A stretch of 9,266 bases of DNA from Actinomycetota bacterium (GTDB lineage: Bacteria > Actinomycetota > Nitriliruptoria > Euzebyales > Egibacteraceae): assembly GCA_019347785.1 (NCBI GenBank), contig JAHWKQ010000073.1:1-9266 (forward strand), in the 5' to 3' direction. Each line of letters opens with the position of its first letter. Within the stretch, counting starts at the first letter, position 1. Made by a program: the position numbers and the translations under genes. Shown here piece by piece: positions 5,862 through 9,266 of the stretch. Under the pieces are notes generated by a model. It was not told the origin of the DNA, did not search any database, and worked only from the letters and a program-made list of their open reading frames with translations.

Positions 5862-6763
5862 GTCGAGGGGCCGCCCCCGGGACCGTCGGAACCCCACCAT
5901 TCGAGGATCCCGGTCACCGCGGCGTCCGGGGCGTCGTCGGGCCAGTAGTGGTTGGCGCCCTCCAGCAGCCGGGTCGTGGAGTGAGGCAGCCGCCGCTCCA
6001 CCGCGCCGCGCAGCTTGGCGAACGCCGGGTCCTTGGTAGCCCACAAGAGCAGGGCCGGCCGTTGGTCGAGGCCGGTCATCTGGACCTCGTAGGCCGTCTG
6101 CGCAAGGTAGGGCCCCGACTCGGTGATCCGCCGGGGGAAGACGTGCGTCGGCTCGCGCGACGCCGGGTTGGGGTAGGGGCCCCGCCACATCGCCATCTCG
6201 GCGTCGGTCACCGTGCGCAGGCTGTGGGAGCGGGGGATCACCTGTTCGACGAACACGTTCAGCTGGGAGTGCAGCACCTTCCCGAGCGGACCGCCCATCA
6301 CCCAGGAGAACGCGGCGGTGGTCAAGTCGTCCAGCGGCCACCACCAGGTGTTGCCGAGCACGAGCGCCCGGTAGCGGTCGGGATCGCGGGTGGCGGCTCC
6401 CATGCCGATCGGGCCGCCCCAGTCGTGCAGGACCAGGGTGACGCCGGTGAGGTCGAGCTGGGTGACGAAGGCGGCGACGACCTCGCGATGCTCCTCCGGG
6501 CCGAAGCGGTAGCCCTTGCGTGCCGTGGACAGCCCCATGCCCGGGTAGTCCAGGGCGATGCAGCGGAACGACCCCCGCAGCCCCGCGATCAGGTCCCGGT
6601 ACAGGAACGACCAGGTCGGATTGCCGTGGAGCATGAGCAGGACCGGCCCCTCGCCCTCGTCGACGTAGTGGACCGTGTGCCCCTGGACCTCGACGAAGTG
6701 GCTGACGAAGCCGAAGAGGTCGTCGTCGAACCAGTCAGGGCGCTGGCCTGGAACGGGGATCAT
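5858..6763 (-). CDS. Alpha/beta hydrolase, haloalkane-dehalogenase-like
   Basis: A 301-residue alpha/beta hydrolase. LHGNPTWSF (45-53) and LHDWGGPIG (112-120) are the signatures of haloalkane dehalogenases. Asp114 would be the nucleophile, Asn48 and Trp115 the halide-stabilising pair, Asp245 in WATKDPAF the acid, and His272 in GANHYW the base. These enzymes hydrolyse carbon-halogen bonds to alcohols. The acid after strand 7 rather than strand 6 suggests the Asp-type subgroups. The second residue after the nucleophile is Gly-Gly rather than a serine-hydrolase GxSxG, so a lipase/esterase is unlikely; another Asp-nucleophile hydrolase remains possible. The ATG at 6763 is preceded by a strong Shine-Dalgarno sequence. 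It is the first gene of a two-gene unit with the dehydratase. Confidence 0.82.
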   Translation of the reverse strand: MIPVPGQRPDWFDDDLFGFVSHFVEVQGHTVHYVDEGEGPVLLMLHGNPTWSFLYRDLIAGLRGSFRCIALDYPGMGLSTARKGYRFGPEEHREVVAAFVTQLDLTGVTLVLHDWGGPIGMGAATRDPDRYRALVLGNTWWWPLDDLTTAAFSWVMGGPLGKVLHSQLNVFVEQVIPRSHSLRTVTDAEMAMWRGPYPNPASREPTHVFPRRITESGPYLAQTAYEVQMTGLDQRPALLLWATKDPAFAKLRGAVERRLPHSTTRLLEGANHYWPDDAPDAAVTGILEWWGSDGPGGGPST

Positions 6764-6771
6764 GGGTTCAG

Positions 6772-6779
6772 CCTCCTCC
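6772..6779 (-). promoter_or_regulatory. Strong ribosome binding site of the hydrolase gene
   Basis: GGAGGAGG on the minus strand lies 8 nt before the ATG at 6763 and fixes that start. It contrasts with the leaderless starts in the TOMM region. Confidence 0.7.
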
Positions 6780-6780
6780 G

Positions 6781-6807
6781 TGTAGCTGCGTTGGACGCGA
6801 CGCTACA
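6781..6807. repeat. Inverted repeat between hydrolase and tRNA-Ser promoters
   Basis: TGTAGC (6781-6786) and GCTACA (6802-6807) are perfect inverted repeats that overlap the -10 box of the tRNA gene and lie upstream of the divergent hydrolase. It could be an operator or a coincidence. Confidence 0.3.
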
Positions 6808-6809
6808 CT
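6804..6809 (+). promoter_or_regulatory. -10 element for tRNA-Ser
   Basis: TACACT sits 13 nt before the mature tRNA 5' end, giving a predicted 5' leader of about 6-8 nt. A good -35 box at the expected distance is not obvious. Confidence 0.4.
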
Positions 6810-6822
6810 GCCCACTTCGAAG

Positions 6823-6911
6823 GGAGGCGTCGCATAGCCCGGTCTAGTGCGCGTCACTGCTAATGACGTTGGGTGTAACAGCCCTCGAGGGTTCGAATCC
6901 CTCCGCCTCCG
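6823..6911 (+). tRNA. tRNA-Ser (anticodon GCU)
   Basis: The acceptor stem GGAGGCG (6823-6829) pairs with CGCCTCC (6904-6910), with discriminator G at 6911. The D stem GCA/TGC is at 6832-6834 and 6848-6850. The anticodon stem CGTCA/TGACG (6852-6856, 6864-6868) encloses loop CTGCTAA with anticodon GCT at 6859-6861, which reads AGC/AGU. A long variable arm with a GGG/CCC stem follows, as required for a class II serine tRNA. The T arm is GAGGG-TTCGAAT-CCCTC (6887-6903). CCA is not encoded. Confidence 0.95.
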
Positions 6912-6917
6912 CCTCCG
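6900..6917 (+). repeat. Three tandem CCTCCG hexamers over the tRNA 3' end
   Basis: CCTCCG is repeated three times from within the T arm past the discriminator base. It duplicates the 3' acceptor strand (also found at 6910-6916). It looks like slippage or a short remnant at the tRNA end; no integrase is nearby. Confidence 0.5.
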
Positions 6918-6955
6918 CCCCGTCAGCCTCTGCGATGCGCTGGGACGGGCCCGCT

Positions 6956-8029
6956 TCACGCCAGCGCGGCGTGCAGGCGACCCTCCCAGTCGCCGTCGTG
7001 GACCACCCGCGCAGCCAGCGCGGCGCGGGCCCAGCGGACGTGTTCGAGGAGGCGGACAGCCAGCGCCCAGCGGCCGAGCCGCTCCTCGGGCAGCGACAGC
7101 GCCTCGCGCCGGAAGCTCGTGAGCAGCAGCACCGCGTTGAGGCGGTCGACGTCCGTGGTGGCGAACACGAAGGTGGCGCGGTCGTCGGCAGCCGCGCCCT
7201 CGACGACCACACGGTGGCCCACGGGCGCCAGCGCGAACGGCAGCAGACCCCCCGGCCGCGCCTTGAGCCCCAGCCGGAGGCGCGCGCCGGCCAGCGCCTC
7301 GAGGACACGGACCTCATCCGCCCGCTCCAGCCGATCGAACGCCCCGCGCAGCGTCGACCACGGCGGTCCGGCGGCGGCCTCGTCCACGGCCCAGCCGTCG
7401 GCGGCCGGGAGTTGCGCCAGAGCCGGGTCGAACTCGGCGTACGCGCCGGCCGTGCGCTGCTCGAGGTCACGGCGGGCGCCGGCGAGCCGCTCGAGGAACT
7501 CGTCGGTGCGTGCCCCGAGATGGCGGACGACGACGGGCTGCAGCCCGCGCAGCTGCAAGGCGAGCTCCCAGCCGTCGCGCTGCACGTCGGTCAACAGCGA
7601 GAACGGCACGATGTCCGGCACGCCCCGCCACGGCTCGACCGTCAGCCGATCGCCGAAGAGGCACACCCTGGCCGGCACGGCGCCGCGCTTGGCACGGAAG
7701 ATGTCGAGCGGCGCGACGTCCGGGTGCTGCAGCAGCGCTTTGCGCCGTGCCGTCGACCAGGCGTCGACGATCTCCTCCGCCGCCCTGTCGAACGCACGGG
7801 CAAGGTGGTGCAGGCGGATGCGGGGCCCCCCGGCGAGGTCCAGGTGGAGGTCGTGCGTGCCGACGTCGATCCCGTCGACCTCCGTCCATGCCAGCGCGCC
7901 GGCGTCGCCGAGGTCCAGCACGTCCCCCGTGACGCGCAGGGTGGCGGGCCGGTCGTCGACCCTCCCCTGGTGGATGCTGGCGGGCGTGGAACCGGCCGCG
8001 GCGCCGCTCAGCTGCGCGGCGTCCCGCAC
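6956..8029 (-). CDS. Uncharacterised protein with duplicated PH-like segments
   Basis: I do not recognise a named family. The protein is soluble, without signal peptide or membrane helix. Two segments share one pattern of alternating strands and a final helix: LRVTGDVLDL ... LHLDLAG ... IRLHHLARAFDRA, and VCLFGDRLTV ... LALQLRG ... VVVRHLGARTDEF. This suggests a tandem duplication of a PH/GRAM-like barrel. A third beta-rich part follows, with a helical end LEHVRWARAALAARVV. The start is uncertain. The GTG at 8029 overlaps the zinc-ribbon gene by 22 nt and gives 357 residues. The GTG at 7921 gives 321 but cuts the first barrel. No good Shine-Dalgarno sequence precedes either, and GGGGAGG near 7965-7971 has no usual start codon after it. 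It is probably co-transcribed with the zinc-ribbon gene and may act with it; function unknown. Confidence 0.65.
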   Translation of the reverse strand: MRDAAQLSGAAAGSTPASIHQGRVDDRPATLRVTGDVLDLGDAGALAWTEVDGIDVGTHDLHLDLAGGPRIRLHHLARAFDRAAEEIVDAWSTARRKALLQHPDVAPLDIFRAKRGAVPARVCLFGDRLTVEPWRGVPDIVPFSLLTDVQRDGWELALQLRGLQPVVVRHLGARTDEFLERLAGARRDLEQRTAGAYAEFDPALAQLPAADGWAVDEAAAGPPWSTLRGAFDRLERADEVRVLEALAGARLRLGLKARPGGLLPFALAPVGHRVVVEGAAADDRATFVFATTDVDRLNAVLLLTSFRREALSLPEERLGRWALAVRLLEHVRWARAALAARVVHDGDWEGRLHAALA

Positions 8030-8643
8030 TCGGGGCAGAACTTGGCGGTCGGGGAGACCTCGCTGCCGCAGGTCGCGCACTCGTTGCCCACCGGCCTCAA
8101 GGACTCGCCGCACTCCGGGCAGAACTTGCCGCCGTCGACGGCGTGACCGCTGGGGCAGGCGACGCGGGCCCGCGTGGCAAGGTCGAGTTCGTCGGTCCAG
8201 TTGACCTCGCGCACGCGCTCGTTGATCTGCTCGACCTGGGCCGCGGCCTGGGCGCGAGCGAGCTCGTCCACGACCATCGGCGCGTCGGTGAGGCACTGGC
8301 CGATCTCGTGATTCCAGCACACCTCGTCGCAGACCCAGTCGCCGCAGGCGCGGCACTGGCGGAACTGCGGGCGCACCGCGTCGACGGCCTCGCGCAGCGC
8401 CTTGTCCTTGGCTGGAGAGTTCGTCGACCGGTCGAGGTGGTCGGTAGCCCAGCCGAGGCGCTCCACGGCCCCGCCGGTCAACGACCCGACGGCCCGCAAC
8501 AGGCCACGGCCCTTGGCGATCATGTCAGGTTGGAACGGCGAGCGGTAGCCGTTGCCGCAGCGCTCGCAGACGAACTCGAACTGGAACCCGCCCTCGTTGG
8601 AGAGGTCGTGGTAGTTGTCGGTGAACGGGACGATCTCGTTCAT
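8008..8643 (-). CDS. Multi-zinc-ribbon protein of unknown function
   Basis: A 211-residue protein built around cysteine pairs. FVCERCGNGYRS (24-35) opens with a CxxC. CRACGDWVCDEVCWNHEIGQC (97-117) carries several ligands. The C-terminal quarter is a pair of short zinc ribbons: C163, CPEC (175-178), CATC (189-192) and CPEC (203-206). Residues 41-66 (MIAKGRGLLRAVGSLTGGAVERLGWA) are weakly amphipathic, and 121-145 is helical and charged. Such ribbons usually serve protein or nucleic-acid contacts, not catalysis. The ATG at 8643 was chosen because the conserved-looking sequence MNEIVPFTDN begins there; upstream in-frame sequence (to 8799) is Gly/Ala/Arg-rich low complexity. The PH-like gene follows with a small overlap, so the two may form one unit. 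Confidence 0.75.
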   Translation of the reverse strand: MNEIVPFTDNYHDLSNEGGFQFEFVCERCGNGYRSPFQPDMIAKGRGLLRAVGSLTGGAVERLGWATDHLDRSTNSPAKDKALREAVDAVRPQFRQCRACGDWVCDEVCWNHEIGQCLTDAPMVVDELARAQAAAQVEQINERVREVNWTDELDLATRARVACPSGHAVDGGKFCPECGESLRPVGNECATCGSEVSPTAKFCPECGTPRS

Positions 8644-8743
8644 CGCCCTGGCAATCCCCTCGTGAAGGCCGCCGAGGCCGGCGGCAGTGGCCCCCCGTCG
8701 CCCGCGCGCCGGGTTGAGACCGCCCATGCTACAGGACCGGCCC
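8644..8743 (-). promoter_or_regulatory. Intergenic spacer with possible promoter of the zinc-ribbon gene
   Basis: A -10-like TAGCAT (8731-8726, minus strand) would give a leader of about 75 nt. The leader contains a 6-bp hairpin GCCGCC/GGCGGC (8668-8673, 8680-8685). AGGGG occurs ~12 nt before the ATG at 8643 and a weaker AGGG closer to it. The evidence is modest. Confidence 0.3.
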
Positions 8744-9022
8744 TCAGCCGCGCAGCCGGCGGCGGGCCTCGGACTCACCCAGGCCGCACTTGCGGACAAG
8801 GCTCGAGACGGCCTCGTCCATCGTCACCACTCCGCCGTCGACCGCGTGCTTGAGCGCTCGGACGTGGGCATCGACCTCGGCATCGGGCAGGCGCTGGTGT
8901 CGCCGTGGTCGCGGCCGCGGCAGCGACCGCAGCGGCTGCCGGCCGCGCGCCGCCTTGACCTCGTAGTACACCCACACGGCGAAGGCGATGAGGGCGAGGA
9001 CGACGAGCAGCCGCAGCAGCAC
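8744..9022 (-). CDS. Small single-helix membrane protein with SHOCT-like C-terminus
   Basis: A 92-residue protein. Residues 1-22 form one hydrophobic helix (LLVVLALIAFAVWVYYEV), followed by a basic Arg/Pro-rich linker (25-45). A small helical domain then follows with GGVVTMDEAVSSLVRKCGL (63-81) and a basic end. The C-terminal part resembles SHOCT-type short domains (helix, G-[IV]-[IV]-T-x-x-E, helix), but the match is weak. The basic linker next to the helix suggests a cytoplasmic C-terminus. The GTG start at 9022 lies 7 nt after the upstream stop, with GGAGGG ~11 nt before it inside the end of that gene. It is likely read with the osmoprotectant-binding protein gene, although no functional link is known. 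Confidence 0.65.
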   Translation of the reverse strand: MLLRLLVVLALIAFAVWVYYEVKAARGRQPLRSLPRPRPRRHQRLPDAEVDAHVRALKHAVDGGVVTMDEAVSSLVRKCGLGESEARRRLRG

Positions 9023-9029
9023 CGCGCGA

Positions 9030-9266
9030 TCAGCCCTCCAGCACGCCCTGCTGGATGAGGAAGTCCCGCGCGACGGTGGAGATGTCCTCCCCGTCGATGC
9101 GGATGCGGCGAATCATCTCGGTCACCGTCTGGGTGGTGAGCACCTCCGAGACGGCGTTCAACGCGTTGGTGACCGAGTCGACGGCGACCTCCTCGCGGAC
9201 GATCGGCACGATGTTCTCGGCCGGCTGCAGGTTCTGGTCGTCCTCCAGCAGCACCCAGTCGTTGGC
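9030..9266 (-). CDS. Glycine betaine/osmoprotectant ABC transporter substrate-binding protein, C-terminal end (partial)
   Basis: Only the last 78 residues are inside the window; the gene runs off the right edge. The segment LEDDQNLQPAENIVPIVREE, then NALNAVSEVLTTQTVTEM, then IRIDGEDISTVARDFLIQQG matches the C-terminal lobe of the OpuAC/ProX-like substrate-binding domain. There the pattern is D-[DK]-x-x-L-x-P, a run of helices with LTT, and a final VDG-x-D-x-x-x-VA-x-x-[FW]-L. It would capture compatible solutes such as glycine betaine or choline outside the membrane for an ABC importer. The permease and ATPase genes are probably outside to the right. Exact substrate cannot be told from this end. 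Confidence 0.8.
   Translation of the reverse strand, partial: ANDWVLLEDDQNLQPAENIVPIVREEVAVDSVTNALNAVSEVLTTQTVTEMIRRIRIDGEDISTVARDFLIQQGVLEG

Noticed and set aside
4713..5948. Plus-strand open frame of 411 codons
   Set aside because: It is the reverse shadow of the dehydratase gene, which has the full set of PLP-enzyme motifs.
5798..6847. Plus-strand open frame opposite the hydrolase
   Set aside because: The minus strand encodes all catalytic motifs of a haloalkane-dehalogenase-like enzyme and has a strong ribosome binding site; the plus frame shows no domain.
6823..6917. tRNA-Ser as an active integration site of a mobile element
   Set aside because: No integrase, transposase or second attachment copy is visible in the window; only short hexamer repeats are present.
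6863..8146. Plus-strand open frame of 427 codons starting inside the tRNA
   Set aside because: It begins within tRNA-Ser and runs antisense to two more credible genes; its sequence is Arg/Gln/Gly-rich low complexity.
8030..8356. N-terminal extension of the PH-like protein upstream of 8029
   Set aside because: This frame is the out-of-frame shadow of the zinc-ribbon gene, is Arg-rich and has no family character.
1..9266. CRISPR arrays, insertion sequences, rRNA or riboswitches
   Set aside because: I found no regularly spaced repeats, transposase motifs, terminal repeats or known RNA signatures other than the tRNA.

Overview
The window is very GC-rich (roughly 70% or more by eye) and has strong G/C at third codon positions. 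It shows a twin-arginine signal peptide, GTG/TTG starts and several -10 boxes placed directly before start codons (leaderless style). This points to a high-GC actinobacterium. I cannot name the genus; a deep-branching lineage such as Nitriliruptoria is only a guess.

Layout. (1) 1-752, minus: 5' part of an exported Tat-type peptidoglycan-recognition amidase running off the left edge. (2) 753-934: divergent promoter region. (3) 935-4921, plus: the centre of interest. It holds a compact E1-like leader-binding partner with two CxxC pairs, a Mug-type uracil-DNA glycosylase, a YcaO cyclodehydratase ending in a PxPxP tail, a SagB/McbC-type FMN azoline dehydrogenase, and a four-helix membrane protein whose cytoplasmic N-terminus carries eight consecutive cysteines. 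(4) 4965-6763, minus: a haloalkane-dehalogenase-like alpha/beta hydrolase overlapping by 4 nt with a PLP-dependent threonine/serine dehydratase. (5) 6823-6911, plus: tRNA-Ser(GCU). (6) 6956-9266, minus: an uncharacterised protein with duplicated PH-like segments, a multi-zinc-ribbon protein, a small one-helix membrane protein, and the C-terminal end of a glycine-betaine/osmoprotectant ABC substrate-binding protein.

How the genes work together. The E1-like partner, YcaO protein and flavin dehydrogenase form a complete set for making thiazoles/oxazoles in a ribosomal peptide (TOMM chemistry). No ordinary short precursor peptide, transporter or leader protease is visible beside them. The next gene has its own leaderless promoter and encodes the octa-cysteine membrane protein. 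The best reading is that the enzymes convert its Cys run into a polythiazole rod that stays attached to the membrane. That would be a protein modification system rather than a secreted natural product. This is inference from motifs and neighbourhood; the enzyme identities are much firmer than the substrate assignment. Transcription seems split into three units: partner with mug, YcaO with dehydrogenase, and substrate alone.
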